From Sphingorhabdus sp. EL138 (GTDB lineage Bacteria > Pseudomonadota > Alphaproteobacteria > Sphingomonadales > Sphingomonadaceae), in assembly GCF_900258045.1 (NCBI RefSeq), contig NZ_OGVD01000004.1:682001-746000 (forward strand): 64,000 bases of DNA. The letters are read 5' to 3'. The position numbers were made by a program, and so were the translations under genes. Position 1 is the first letter of the stretch. Each line of letters starts with the position of its first letter. A model generated the notes under the pieces. That model worked only from the letters and a program-made list of their open reading frames with translations, had not been told where the DNA came from and ran no database searches. Positions 1 through 8,891 of this stretch are shown in pieces.

Positions 1-733
1 CGCTGACATTAGCGGCGGAAATCACGAAGTTATCCGTGTCCGATGCCGATGCATTGACATAGACGTTGTCGATATTCGCTGCGTTAACAGTACCATCTTC
101 GGTATTTGCGCCCGCGTTGACGGTGTAGTCTCCACCAAGGCTTCCGCCTGTAGCACCCTCTTTGATGGTCGCGGTTAGCGTAATACCTGCGGCGTCACCG
201 GTTGCAAGACCAAGCGGGATATCACCGACAATATAGACGGTTGCGTTGGCGTCTTCAGCCAGCTCGTCAATGAATGTCGCGGTATCTTCCGCTGGCTGAT
301 AGCCAGGAGTTGCGCCGGATTCGACGAAGATGAGAAGCCCGGTCACATCAAAGTCGTCGGTGCCGCTAAATGGCGTCGCGGCTCCGGTTGTTTGCTGTGT
401 AGCGCTCAGTTCAAAGTCGACGACATCGTTTGAATCGTTGGTCACCGTGTAGGTCAGGAAGGCCGGATTAGGCGCGCCTGCCGTCTGGCCTGGCGTAACC
501 GATTGGGCAGCACCATTGGCTTCCGAAACGGTCAGGTCGAGCTTACGGTCGACTGTGAACGTGTCTGAATCGGTTTCAGCCGTCTGGGATACGCCACCAA
601 CCTGATAGTTTACGGTGACGTTGTTGGTAATCGCGTCGCCTGCGGTCGTTCCTGCAGCAAATGCCGGGTTTGCACCCAGCATTGCGGCAGTAACAGTGCC
701 TGTGGCAACGAGAAGTTTCAGTTTACTGGTCAT
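1..733 (-). CDS. Secreted protein of unknown function, 3' end outside the window
   Basis: Only the first 244 codons are present; the gene continues past the left edge. The ATG at 733 is followed by a typical Sec signal peptide (about residues 1-26, ending ANPAFA). The mature part starts AGTTAGDAITNNVTVNY and is rich in Thr, Asp, Asn, Gly and Val, as in extracellular beta-sandwich proteins. It aligns by eye with the 347-residue protein encoded at 1300-2343: both start AGTxAG, then have a TVDxxLDxTV segment, a TYxVTN segment and a V(Y/F)I(V/L)(S/G)DIP segment, so the two are paralogs. It is the third gene of a minus-strand set of three and is probably co-transcribed with them. Exported location is well supported; function (surface layer, adhesion or envelope) is not known. 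Confidence 0.8.
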   Translation of the reverse strand, partial: MTSKLKLLVATGTVTAAMLGANPAFAAGTTAGDAITNNVTVNYQVGGVSQTAETDSDTFTVDRKLDLTVSEANGAAQSVTPGQTAGAPNPAFLTYTVTNDSNDVVDFELSATQQTTGAATPFSGTDDFDVTGLLIFVESGATPGYQPAEDTATFIDELAEDANATVYIVGDIPLGLATGDAAGITLTATIKEGATGGSLGGDYTVNAGANTEDGTVNAANIDNVYVNASASDTDNFVISAANVS

Positions 734-800
734 TACTGTACTCCTGTTTCACTCTATTGTGGATCGCCTTACCCCCGCGGCGATCCGATACGGTTTGCGG

Positions 801-1289
801 TCATTTTACTGTCCCGCGAAATACAAGTTTTCCTTCCGAACCCACTGAAAGAGAACGATTAAATTTCCACTTGATATGCGTTACGTCGCTCATCAGGGCA
901 GGGCGAACCTCCCCGTTTGCGCGCGTATAGGTAAGAGCCGAAAGCGGCCCCCAGTTTTTGCCTCCGTCAACGGAGACAATTTCGGTGCCATCAGACGTTC
1001 CGTTGAACGCGACCGCTTTGGGGAGCGGGTTGGTGACAGAGAAATCGGTAGCTGGCGTGCTGCCAACATTCTTATATTTGACAACGAAGACGAGATTATC
1101 GCCTGGAATGACCGTTTTGGGCTCTTCCAACATGACGGCGGTTTGTCCGTCCGCGTTCTCGATCTTGCGTTCGACAAAAACATCGCTGGAAAGTGCGACA
1201 TTGTTGGCAGCCATGGCCGCTCCGGGTGTGATCCCCGGGATTGCTAAGGCTGCAAGCATTGCTAAACGTTTCAAAAGATTGATTTTCAT
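801..1289 (-). CDS. Small secreted DUF11-like protein
   Basis: The 162-residue protein has a signal peptide (about residues 1-27, ending PGAAMA). The rest is one short beta-sandwich domain resembling the DUF11 / conserved repeat domain: a PGDNLVFVVKYKN segment, then SVTNPLPKAVAF, matching the family pattern of PGD, N-x-G and D/N-P-L-P. Proteins with this domain are usually long multi-repeat surface proteins, so a single-domain version is unusual. It lies 10 bp after the 347-residue gene and 67 bp before the next paralog, on the same strand, which suggests one transcript and a shared role in the envelope. No catalytic motif is visible. Confidence 0.8.
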   Translation of the reverse strand: MKINLLKRLAMLAALAIPGITPGAAMAANNVALSSDVFVERKIENADGQTAVMLEEPKTVIPGDNLVFVVKYKNVGSTPATDFSVTNPLPKAVAFNGTSDGTEIVSVDGGKNWGPLSALTYTRANGEVRPALMSDVTHIKWKFNRSLSVGSEGKLVFRGTVK

Positions 1290-1299
1290 CCGATTTTCC

Positions 1300-2343
1300 T
1301 CAATCTATCGTTACTTGGAAAGTGATGGTGCGGGTCTGGCCGCCGGGAACCGTGCCCAGGCTGACTGCAATCTCGCTGCCGTCAAATGACCCGGCGTCAG
1401 CATCGGCATCGCTGTCTGTCAGGTTTGCGCCTTCCAGAGTGATGCTTTCTGCCGTGTAGGTGGTGTCAGTGGGTATATCGTCGGTGATATTCAGGTTGGT
1501 CAGGCTGCCTGATCCCGTGATTGTAGCAACGAGCTGATAGGTAATAGTCGCACCTGGAACCGGCTGATTTCCGCCAAATTGATCGGTCACAGTCGCACTT
1601 TTTACCAGCGCGACCTGCGCCGCCTGTATCAAGAAGAAGCTGCTTGCTTCGCCGTCGGCGCCGGTTGAACCGACAACAGCGTCACCGCCGCCATCACCTT
1701 GACCGGCAAAGCTGGTACCAGGCGTGCCGCTTCCTGTAATAGCCACGGCGGACAATTCGACTTCTGCGCGTTGCCCGTCTGTTGCGGACACCGGGATATC
1801 CGACAATATAAAGACGTTTACGCTAGCATCTGGTGCCAATACCGGATCATTTGAGCCGGGCGAATAAATCGTATCAACACCGGGATCAAAAACACCATTG
1901 TCGTCGGTATCCAGATAGATAACGGCGTTGCTGGTATCGAAATCGTCGCCGCCCTTGGCTGTATCGGCTGTGAGCGTAAAGGCTTCATTGCCGTTGCCAG
2001 TGTTGGTGACTTGATAGGTTGTAACTTGCTGTGTGGCACCGCTATCTACAGCAATGTCACCCGGGTCGGCTGATGCGACTGTTACATCAAGCAGTTCGTC
2101 CACGGTAATGGTTACGGTATTTGAATCGATCACGACAGGACCGCCGGGGCCATCGTAGGACGCTTGGGCGGTGTTGAGAATATCCGTGCCGGCTATCGTG
2201 CCAGCGGCGTTGGCCGCAGACATGCCCACTGTCCCCAGCGTCATGACGGACAGCGTGGCGGCCAGCGTCATGGCACCGCGTTTTGCTATCGCGCCAACAG
2301 GCTGAAGACAGCCCGTCAAACATGATTTTCCTACATAATTCAT
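1300..2343 (-). CDS. Secreted DUF11-type surface protein
   Basis: The 347-residue protein is predicted to be exported. An N-terminal region with a hydrophobic stretch ends in SAANA near residue 46; a start at the second Met (residue 25) would give a more usual signal-peptide length. The middle part (about residues 47-235) is paralogous to the gene at the left edge. It contains Asp-rich strings such as YLDTDDNGVFDPGVD that look like calcium-binding loops. The last ~100 residues resemble a DUF11 domain (PVPGATITYQLVATITGSG, then NITDDIPTDTTY). It is the first gene of the minus-strand set, with 414 bp of non-coding DNA before it that carries a repeat array. Function is unknown; a surface or matrix role is inferred from domain type. 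Confidence 0.82.
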   Translation of the reverse strand: MNYVGKSCLTGCLQPVGAIAKRGAMTLAATLSVMTLGTVGMSAANAAGTIAGTDILNTAQASYDGPGGPVVIDSNTVTITVDELLDVTVASADPGDIAVDSGATQQVTTYQVTNTGNGNEAFTLTADTAKGGDDFDTSNAVIYLDTDDNGVFDPGVDTIYSPGSNDPVLAPDASVNVFILSDIPVSATDGQRAEVELSAVAITGSGTPGTSFAGQGDGGGDAVVGSTGADGEASSFFLIQAAQVALVKSATVTDQFGGNQPVPGATITYQLVATITGSGSLTNLNITDDIPTDTTYTAESITLEGANLTDSDADADAGSFDGSEIAVSLGTVPGGQTRTITFQVTID

Positions 2344-2461
2344 GAACTTGATATGCAGGAGAAAGGCAAATATTTCGTAAAGATGACGTCAAAAAGTCGT
2401 TGCCGTCATTTCAAATAAAATCCATAAAAAACAGATATTTAATATATGTTTCAGCAAGGAA

Positions 2462-2524
2462 TGTAACGTTTGCTTAATGCCATTTTAACTGTAACGATTT
2501 GTAACATATGTTAAACTGTGTAAC
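2462..2524. promoter_or_regulatory. Four direct TGTAAC repeats, possible operator array
   Basis: The hexamer TGTAAC occurs four times in the same orientation at 2462, 2490, 2500 and 2519. The spacings are 28, 10 and 19 bp, close to multiples of a helical turn. The array is 120-180 bp upstream of the minus-strand surface-protein genes, inside the 414-bp stretch 2344-2757 that otherwise holds only AT-rich DNA and the tRNA promoter. Phased direct repeats like this are typical of response-regulator or OmpR-type binding sites, but the regulator cannot be named. Confidence 0.35.
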
Positions 2525-2686
2525 ACTTTCATCCGAAATGGGGGCTTCGCAAAACCGTGGTTTTAAATTGGCCTATTGGGTCAAGTTGACGCCAGATCGG
2601 TCTTCGGGCTTGCCGGAATTTCGCAATCAAATCAGCGACCCAATAAGCGGGAAGCAAATTTTCTTTGAATCTTTGCAAGAGTGTTG

Positions 2687-2713
2687 TTGACAGTCAGGCA
2701 GAGCTCTTATACT
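2687..2713 (+). promoter_or_regulatory. Promoter of tRNA-Asp
   Basis: A TTGACA hexamer (2687-2692) is followed by TATACT (2708-2713). The spacer is 15 bp, shorter than the usual 17; reading TTGTTG at 2684 as the -35 would give 18. Transcription would start about 2720, some 40 bp before the tRNA. Confidence 0.5.
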
Positions 2714-2757
2714 TGCGCTTCTCCACTGCATATCCCGGCGAACATGCCGGTGCATAA

Positions 2758-2834
<77 letters not shown>

Positions 2835-2861
2835 TTGCCTCAAAAAGAGGTTATTGGCGGT

Positions 2862-3113
2862 TCAGGAACGGAATTTCCCGGTATTTATCCATAGCAGTAG
2901 CGGTTTGATGGGATATATCCAGATTATCCCGGCGATCACGTAGATCGGCAGCTGCAACCAGAAATTCAGATCGCTGATCCAGTCGATCAGGCTAACAACA
3001 ATACCGCTCCAGATCAAAATGAAGACCAGCATCAAAATCACACCAACAGGAGCGCGCCAATTGGGTGCATCTGGCGGATTGTAAGGCGGTTTCTTGTCCG
3101 GATTTGTCGTCAT
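2862..3113 (-). CDS. DUF2842 family small membrane protein
   Basis: The 83-residue protein has a proline-rich N-terminus (TNPDKKPPYNPPDAPNWRAP) followed by two hydrophobic helices at about residues 24-45 and 53-76. That layout and the short charged tail match the alphaproteobacterial DUF2842 family, whose function is not known. Its ATG overlaps the stop of the formyltetrahydrofolate ligase gene by four bases (ATGA), so the two are translationally coupled. It is the last gene of the zapA-ssrS-fau group on this strand. Confidence 0.85.
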   Translation of the reverse strand: MTTNPDKKPPYNPPDAPNWRAPVGVILMLVFILIWSGIVVSLIDWISDLNFWLQLPIYVIAGIIWIYPIKPLLLWINTGKFRS

Positions 3114-3730
3114 GACGTCATATTAACTCGTTGAATTATCTCAGATTCTGTCACGATCATCTCCAAAGTGACGTCATGAGGCTGCATCGGGATATTATCA
3201 GCTTCCTGTACCGACCAAGCAAGGCCAATTCGAGTTGCGTCAGGGTGTTTTGCGAAGGTCCGGTCATAGTGCCCTTTGCCTTGACCGAGTCGGCCCATTG
3301 ATCGATCAAAAGCAATCATCGGGGTTATTATGAGATCCGGTACCACGACTGGACAATCGGCCTTGGGCTCCGCAATATTCTGATATCCGGCTTCTAGCAG
3401 TTCCATGGTGTCGACTTGCCGGAACTCCAAGGGGGAATCTCCTGTAACTGCCGGAAACGCGATGATTTTTCCTATCTCGATACAATATTCAGCGAGCCTG
3501 GCGGTAGGAGCTTCAGGGCCCATTGCGCTGTACATGGCGACGATATTGCTCTGTTCAATCAGTTTGGCCAAAGGCGAGGGAGGGCGTCGGAACGCCAGAC
3601 CTTTTGTCGCAGCATCCAACTGGCTGTAAAAAGCATCGCGTCGCCGCCGATACTCTTCACGTAATTTCTTCTTTTCATCTGATAAATTATTCAAAGATAA
3701 ATCTTTCTTGGAGAAAGGTGACGGGACCAC
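3110..3730 (-). CDS. fau: 5-formyltetrahydrofolate cyclo-ligase
   Basis: This enzyme turns 5-formyltetrahydrofolate into 5,10-methenyltetrahydrofolate using ATP, returning a dead-end folate to one-carbon metabolism. The family features are clear: KKLREEYRRRRDAF near the N-terminus, VPDLIITPMIAFDRSMGRLGQGKGHYDR in outline (a D-x-x-G-x-R-x-G-x-G-x-x-Y-Y/H-D type loop) around residues 150-175, and a length near the family norm. The longest frame starts at a GTG at 3730, inside the 3' arm of the 6S RNA; a TTG at 3694 (residue 13) would start just after that RNA and fits the family N-terminus as well. The neighbourhood zapA, 6S RNA, fau is the classic proteobacterial arrangement. Confidence 0.92.
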   Translation of the reverse strand: MVPSPFSKKDLSLNNLSDEKKKLREEYRRRRDAFYSQLDAATKGLAFRRPPSPLAKLIEQSNIVAMYSAMGPEAPTARLAEYCIEIGKIIAFPAVTGDSPLEFRQVDTMELLEAGYQNIAEPKADCPVVVPDLIITPMIAFDRSMGRLGQGKGHYDRTFAKHPDATRIGLAWSVQEADNIPMQPHDVTLEMIVTESEIIQRVNMTS

Positions 3731-3897
3731 CAGGGTCGTTTGCCGGAAAATCCTCTGACGCCAATTACGTCAGGTGGGCGCCATATGCTTCGAACCCGAC
3801 TTCCGAAAAGTCCGCAATCCGAGCAGGGACAGCTCCCTTGGATGTTATATCGCCTCAGGGATGTTCGCTTCTGGCTCGTGCCAGGCAGTACCCGTCA
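3719..3897 (-). ncRNA. ssrS: 6S RNA
   Basis: 6S RNA mimics an open promoter and sequesters the housekeeping RNA polymerase holoenzyme. The sequence fills the gap between zapA and fau, its standard location. The ends pair perfectly (TGACGGG with CCCGTCA), followed on the 5' side by a local CTGGC-ACGA-GCCAG hairpin. The segment CCCTGAGGCGATATAACAT closely matches the E. coli 6S segment CCCTGAGCCGATATTTCAT that borders the central bulge, and GAACATCCCTGAG and TGCTCGG also fall where expected. Ends are set by the closing stem and may be off by some bases. The 3' arm overlaps the longest possible reading of fau by about 12 bases. Confidence 0.85.
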
Positions 3898-3905
3898 ACA
3901 GCTAT

Positions 3906-4271
3906 CTAGGGAACATTGGCGGTCTGCTCAAGGCTGTTCGCAAAGGCTTCTGCGCGATCTGCCAGTTTTTCCAGCGCAAGGAGCACGCGTTCATCTTCGG
4001 CATCGTTGGTTTTCTGCGGCTTACCAGCGGGCGGAATTGCAGGTTGTGGTGCCGGTTCATTGCGGTCGGCATTTTTTGTGGCATGAAGTTCGTCCGCCAG
4101 CAAAAGGGATGTGAACAACAGCATCCGGCTTTCTGTCAGACCAGCAGGATCGCCAGCTTCTCCTGCTTTCGCGTCAACCATGGCTCCTAATTTGCCAAGA
4201 TGCTCTTCCTCGCCATCCTGGCAGGTGACCATGAACGAACGACCGCCGATTTCCAGCTTTACCTGTGCCAT
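3906..4271 (-). CDS. zapA: Cell division protein ZapA
   Basis: ZapA binds FtsZ and promotes bundling of protofilaments in the division ring. The 121-residue protein starts MAQVKLEIGGRSFMVTCQDG, the typical ZapA beta-hairpin head, and continues with an EHLGKLGAMVDAKAGEAG segment and a helical part (ESRMLLFTSLLLADELHATK) before a proline-rich linker and a C-terminal coiled coil (RVLLALEKLADRAEAFANSLEQ). The ATG at 4271 is preferred over longer readings because it matches the family N-terminus and lies one base beyond the stop of the upstream small gene. Synteny with 6S RNA and fau supports the call. Confidence 0.9.
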   Translation of the reverse strand: MAQVKLEIGGRSFMVTCQDGEEEHLGKLGAMVDAKAGEAGDPAGLTESRMLLFTSLLLADELHATKNADRNEPAPQPAIPPAGKPQKTNDAEDERVLLALEKLADRAEAFANSLEQTANVP

Positions 4272-4272
4272 A

Positions 4273-4464
4273 TTAGCGCTCCTGCCGGGCAATCAGCCCG
4301 TCAATCGTATGAATGGCCTGTTTCATTTCTTCTTTCAGGGCCGCGTGCCGTTTTTCCAGCTCTGGATCGACCTGTGGGGCTGTTGTGGCTGCCTTGACCG
4401 TTTCTATGCGACTGAGCGCCCGCTCTATGCGGCCGATCGCGAGGATCACTCGTTCGTTTTCCAT
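4273..4464 (-). CDS. Small coiled-coil protein upstream of zapA
   Basis: A 63-residue, almost wholly helical protein (MENERVILAIGRIERALSRIE, then PELEKRHAALKEEMKQAIHTID) with heptad-like spacing of hydrophobic residues. Its stop is one base before the ZapA start codon, so the two are tightly coupled. Small coiled-coil proteins are common directly upstream of zapA in alphaproteobacteria, and a role with ZapA in division is a reasonable inference. No assigned function is recognised. Confidence 0.75.
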   Translation of the reverse strand: MENERVILAIGRIERALSRIETVKAATTAPQVDPELEKRHAALKEEMKQAIHTIDGLIARQER

Positions 4465-4660
4465 GACTTGGTTCCGACTTATAAGTTATTGTGTTTCATT
4501 GGTAACAATCTCGGGCCGCTGCGTAAACACTAGATCGGTGAAGCGCAGCCTTGACGATATGAGCGCAGGCCATCAAAGGGTGTGTCAAAATGGCGAATCG
4601 GTAGATTTCCAATATTCCATCGTTGCCATAATTTGATCACTGCTGGGGGATCCGAAAAAC

Positions 4661-6640
4661 ATGGCCGTTTCTGATAAAATTTCCGAAAAAACCATGGCAA
4701 ATGCCATTCGCGCATTGTCGATGGATGCAGTGCAAGCGGCCAATAGCGGTCATCCGGGCATGCCTATGGGCATGGCAGACGTAGCGACCGTATTGTTCAG
4801 CGATTTCCTGAAATTCGACCCGAAAGCGCCAAAATGGGCGGATCGCGACCGGTTTGTCCTGTCTGCGGGTCATGGGTCCATGCTGATCTATTCGCTTCTA
4901 CACCTGACCGGTTACGAGCGTCCCACATTACAGGATATCAAGGATTTCAGGCAATTATCGTCACCTTGTGCGGGCCATCCTGAAAATTTCAAACTGGAAG
5001 GCGTTGAGGCAACCACCGGACCTTTGGGGCAGGGCTTTGCCATGGCGGTCGGCATGGCAATTGCCGAACGGCATTTGAACGCTCATTTCAGCGATGACCT
5101 GGTGGATCACAAAACCTGGGTTATCGCGGGTGATGGCTGTCTGATGGAGGCAATCAACCATGAAGCGGTTGGTTTGGCCGGACATCTACAGCTCGGCCGC
5201 CTCAACGTTTTGTGGGACGATAATGGTATAACCATTGATGGCGGCACGGATTTGTCCACCAGCGAAGATATTCCGGCGCGTTACCGGGCTTCAGGCTGGC
5301 ATGTGGTGTCCTGTGACGGGCATGATTTTGACGATATCCGCAAAGCACTGAAAGAAGCCGAAGCCGATCCGCGGCCTTCGCTTATCGCTTGTAAAACCGT
5401 GATTGGCTATGGCTCTCCCAACAAGCAGGGAACCTCCGCTACCCATGGAGCAGCACTTGGTGAAGACGAAGTTGCAGCAACCCGGCAATATTTGGGCTGG
5501 AATGATAAACCCTTTGAAATTCAAGATGATATATTGGCGTCATGGCGTAAGATTGGCGAAAAAGGAGCCGGGAAACGCGCTGAATGGGAAGCGCGTCTAA
5601 AAGCTCACAGTCTTTCTGAAGAATTTGAGCGGCGCATGTCGGGTGCTTTGCCCGATAATGGTGCGATGCAAGACTATCTTGAAGGCCTGGCCCAAGACCC
5701 ACCGAAGGTAGCAACGCGCAAGGCGTCGGAAATGGCATTGGGCGCGATTACCGCTGCTTTGCCGGAAATGGTGGGCGGTAGCGCCGATTTGACCGGTTCA
5801 AACAATACCAAGACAGATTCGACCAAGCCTTTGACCAAGGATGATTATTCTGGGCGTTATATCTATTACGGCATCCGCGAATTTGGCATGGCGGCGGCCA
5901 TGAACGGTATGGCGCTGCATGGCGGTATCATCCCTTATGGCGGCACATTTCTGGTCTTTACCGACTATTGCCGTGGTGCAATGCGGCTTTCCGCCATTCA
6001 AAATACACGCGCGATCTATGTGATGACCCATGACAGTATTGGTTTGGGTGAAGATGGGCCCACCCACCAACCGATTGAGCATATTCAAAGCCTGCGGGCC
6101 ATGCCGAATATGCAAGTGTTCCGCCCAGCAGATGCAATCGAGACAGCGGAATGCTGGGCCCTGGCGATCAAGCGGTCGGAAGGGCCTTCGACGCTGGCTT
6201 TGACCCGTCAGGGGCTGCCGCCGTTACGCCATGACGTCAGCGTAAACCATTGTGAAAAAGGCGCTTATTTAATGAAACCGGCGGAGAACGCTAAACGCGT
6301 TGTGCTGATCGCCACGGGGTCTGAAGTATCGCTAGCGATGGATGTTGCGGCCAAACTGGAGGCAAATGGCGTTGGTGCAGATGTCGTGTCGATGCCTTGT
6401 ACCGAATTGTTCGATGCGCAATCCGATGATTATAAAGCGGAGCTGCTCGGCGGGTCCGGAACATTACGGGTTTCCATTGAAGCCGGAACGACTTTTGGAT
6501 GGGAGCGTTACACCGGACTGGACGGCCTGCGCTTCGGCATAGACAGTTTTGGCGCATCCGCACCGATTAATGACCTGTTCGAACATTTTGGTCTCACCGC
6601 AGAGGCGATTACACCACAAATAATGGCAAAACTGGGCTGA
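4661..6640 (+). CDS. tkt: Transketolase
   Basis: This thiamine-diphosphate enzyme transfers two-carbon units between sugar phosphates in the pentose phosphate pathway. The 659-residue length is normal. Visible landmarks are AANSGHPGMPMG near residue 28, SAGHGSMLIY, the ThDP motif starting GDGCLMEA and ending near DDNGITIDGG (about residues 155-190), the pyrimidine domain with YYGIREFGMAAAMNG, and GLGEDGPTHQPIEH. The ATG at 4661 gives the standard N-terminus. It is the first gene of a plus-strand operon with gap, pgk and aldolase genes, so the non-oxidative pentose route and lower glycolysis are expressed together. The divergent 196-bp gap 4465-4660 should hold its promoter; I could not assign one with confidence. 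Confidence 0.97.
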   Translation: MAVSDKISEKTMANAIRALSMDAVQAANSGHPGMPMGMADVATVLFSDFLKFDPKAPKWADRDRFVLSAGHGSMLIYSLLHLTGYERPTLQDIKDFRQLSSPCAGHPENFKLEGVEATTGPLGQGFAMAVGMAIAERHLNAHFSDDLVDHKTWVIAGDGCLMEAINHEAVGLAGHLQLGRLNVLWDDNGITIDGGTDLSTSEDIPARYRASGWHVVSCDGHDFDDIRKALKEAEADPRPSLIACKTVIGYGSPNKQGTSATHGAALGEDEVAATRQYLGWNDKPFEIQDDILASWRKIGEKGAGKRAEWEARLKAHSLSEEFERRMSGALPDNGAMQDYLEGLAQDPPKVATRKASEMALGAITAALPEMVGGSADLTGSNNTKTDSTKPLTKDDYSGRYIYYGIREFGMAAAMNGMALHGGIIPYGGTFLVFTDYCRGAMRLSAIQNTRAIYVMTHDSIGLGEDGPTHQPIEHIQSLRAMPNMQVFRPADAIETAECWALAIKRSEGPSTLALTRQGLPPLRHDVSVNHCEKGAYLMKPAENAKRVVLIATGSEVSLAMDVAAKLEANGVGADVVSMPCTELFDAQSDDYKAELLGGSGTLRVSIEAGTTFGWERYTGLDGLRFGIDSFGASAPINDLFEHFGLTAEAITPQIMAKLG

Positions 6641-6677
6641 AAACAGCAAGAAACTGGAATTCAAAGGAGCAACATTT

Positions 6678-7682
6678 ATGACAAAAGTAGCAATTAACGG
6701 ATTTGGCCGCATCGGCCGTTTGGTCGCTCGTGCTATATTGGAGCGCCCGGACTGCGGCCTTGAACTGGTTGCGATTAATGACCTTGCTGATGCGAACGCC
6801 AACGCGCTTTTGTTCGGATATGACAGCGTCCACGGCCGTTTTCCGGGCGAAGTGACCGCCGACGGCGACAGCATTTCAGTGAATGGTAAGAAAATCGCTG
6901 TCACGTCGGAACGCGAGCCGGGCAAGCTGCCCCATGGCGAAATGGGTATTGATATCGTTCTGGAGTGCACAGGCTTCTTCCAGTCGGTGGAAGCGGCGCA
7001 GCCTCATATTGATGCAGGCGCCAAACGCGTTTTGATCTCTGCACCGGCTAAAGGTGACCTGAAAACAGTCGTCTATGGCGTGAACCATGACGTATTGACG
7101 TCATCGGATGTCATTGTTTCCAATGCCTCTTGTACGACAAACTGCCTTGCGCCCGTTGCCAAGGTGCTGAACGACGCGATCGGCATTGAGCGCGGTTTCA
7201 TGACCACGATTCACAGCTACACGAATGACCAGCGCATGCTCGATCAGATGCACAGCGACATGCGCCGGGCCCGCGCTGGTGCGGTTAACATGATCCCGAC
7301 GACAACAGGCGCTGCTCGTGCGGTGGGTCTGGTATTGCCGGAACTCAACGGCAAGCTCGATGGTTCCTCGGTTCGTGTACCAACGCCCAATGTAAGTCTG
7401 GTCGATCTGGTCTTCACGCCAGGTCGCGACACCAGCGTTGAGGAAATCAACGGAGCGCTGAAAGCCGCAGCTGACGGTCCTATGAACGGTGTTCTCGTCT
7501 TTGAGGACAAGCCGCTGGTTTCCAGCGATTTCAACCATCAGCCGGCCAGTTCCTCGGTCGACAGCCTGGAAACCTCGGTCATGGACGGCAAGCTGGCCCG
7601 CGTGGTGAGCTGGTATGACAATGAGTGGGGTTTCTCCAACCGGATGATCGATACCGCAACCGTTATGGCAAAGTTGCTCTAA
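6678..7682 (+). CDS. gap: Glyceraldehyde-3-phosphate dehydrogenase, type I
   Basis: It oxidises glyceraldehyde 3-phosphate to 1,3-bisphosphoglycerate with NAD(P). The 334-residue protein has the Rossmann start VAINGFGRIGR, the catalytic Cys152 in ASCTTNCLAP, HSYTNDQ and RAGAVNMIPTTTGAA for phosphate binding, and a C-terminal SWYDNEWGFSNRM. Asp35 follows the second strand (AINDL), typical of NAD preference. A good ribosome site (AAAGGAG) precedes the ATG. It lies 37 bp after tkt and 18 bp before pgk. Confidence 0.97.
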   Translation: MTKVAINGFGRIGRLVARAILERPDCGLELVAINDLADANANALLFGYDSVHGRFPGEVTADGDSISVNGKKIAVTSEREPGKLPHGEMGIDIVLECTGFFQSVEAAQPHIDAGAKRVLISAPAKGDLKTVVYGVNHDVLTSSDVIVSNASCTTNCLAPVAKVLNDAIGIERGFMTTIHSYTNDQRMLDQMHSDMRRARAGAVNMIPTTTGAARAVGLVLPELNGKLDGSSVRVPTPNVSLVDLVFTPGRDTSVEEINGALKAAADGPMNGVLVFEDKPLVSSDFNHQPASSSVDSLETSVMDGKLARVVSWYDNEWGFSNRMIDTATVMAKLL

Positions 7683-7700
7683 ACAGAAAGGTTCTGAGCA

Positions 7701-8891
7701 ATGGCTGGTAATAGCTTTAAAACACTCGATGATCTTGGTGACGTGTCTGGGCAACCCGGACTGGTCCGGGTGGATCTGAACGTCCCGATGGCGGACGGCA
7801 AGGTTACGGATGATACGCGGCTGAAAGCCGTTGTGCCGACCGTGACAGAGCTGGCCGATCGCGGTGCCAAAGTGTTGTTGCTGGCCCATTTCGGGCGACC
7901 CAAGGGCAAGGCGGATATGAAATATTCGCTGGAACCCGTGGTCGCGCCTCTGGCCAAGGTGCTGGGCCGCGACGTCGGCTTCATGCAAATGCCAGATCGC
8001 GATACCATTGATGCGTTGCCCAATGGCAGCATTGTGGTGGTCGAAAACAGCCGTTTCGCGCCGGGTGAAGAGAAAAATGACCCGGGCATGGCCAAGGCAA
8101 TTGCTTCTTTTGGCACATTTTACGTCAATGATGCTTTTTCTGCTGCCCACCGGGCACATGTGACAACCGCCGGTCTGGCCGAACATCTACCAGCTTATGC
8201 AGGACGCTCGATGGAACGGGAGTTAAGCGCGCTTGATAAGGCGCTCGGCGATCCCGAGCATCCGGTGGTCGCTGTTGTTGGCGGGGCGAAGGTTTCCAGC
8301 AAGCTCGATGTTTTGCGGCAAATGGTTGAGAAAGTGGACCATCTGATCATCGGCGGCGGCATGGCCAACACATTTTTGGCGGCGCGCGGGGTCAATGTCG
8401 GCAAATCGCTGTGCGAGCATGATCTTACCGACACAGCCAATGAGATACTGGAAGCGGCGGACGAGGCCGATTGCACGGTCCATCTGCCCTATGATGTGGT
8501 TGTCGCAAAGGAATTTGCTCCCAATCCGCCCACCCGCACCGTCAATGTGCATGAGGTTGCCGAGGATGAAATGATCCTTGATGTCGGGCCAGCAGCTGTC
8601 GAAGCCCTGTCCGATGTCCTGAAAACCTGTAAAACCCTGGTCTGGAACGGACCAATGGGCGCGTTTGAAACACCGCCTTTTGACATGGCAACCGTTGCGC
8701 TGGCGCAAACGGCCGCGGCACTGACCAAGGAAGGCTCCTTGCTTTCCGTTGCCGGTGGGGGCGATACGGTTGCTGCGCTTAATCATGCTGGCGTTGCCGA
8801 TGATTTCAGTTTTGTATCCACCGCTGGCGGCGCATTCCTGGAATGGATGGAAGGCAAGGAATTGCCGGGCGTAAAGGCCCTGCAACGATGA
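7701..8891 (+). CDS. pgk: Phosphoglycerate kinase
   Basis: It transfers phosphate between 1,3-bisphosphoglycerate and ADP. The 396-residue length is typical. Motifs in order: [70 protein letters not shown] and the nucleotide loop [13 protein letters not shown]. The AFSAAHRAH stretch replaces the more common AFGTAHRAH; the key Arg and His remain. Its TGA overlaps the ATG of the next gene (ATGA). Confidence 0.97.
   Translation: MAGNSFKTLDDLGDVSGQPGLVRVDLNVPMADGKVTDDTRLKAVVPTVTELADRGAKVLLLAHFGRPKGKADMKYSLEPVVAPLAKVLGRDVGFMQMPDRDTIDALPNGSIVVVENSRFAPGEEKNDPGMAKAIASFGTFYVNDAFSAAHRAHVTTAGLAEHLPAYAGRSMERELSALDKALGDPEHPVVAVVGGAKVSSKLDVLRQMVEKVDHLIIGGGMANTFLAARGVNVGKSLCEHDLTDTANEILEAADEADCTVHLPYDVVVAKEFAPNPPTRTVNVHEVAEDEMILDVGPAAVEALSDVLKTCKTLVWNGPMGAFETPPFDMATVALAQTAAALTKEGSLLSVAGGGDTVAALNHAGVADDFSFVSTAGGAFLEWMEGKELPGVKALQR

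Noticed and set aside
2508-2690. 60-codon plus-strand frame before tRNA-Asp
   Set aside because: No ribosome site, unusual composition, overlaps the repeat array and the tRNA promoter.
7101-8186. 361-codon minus-strand frame across gap and pgk
   Set aside because: Both plus-strand genes are certain. The antisense product has no family features and spans their intergenic gap.
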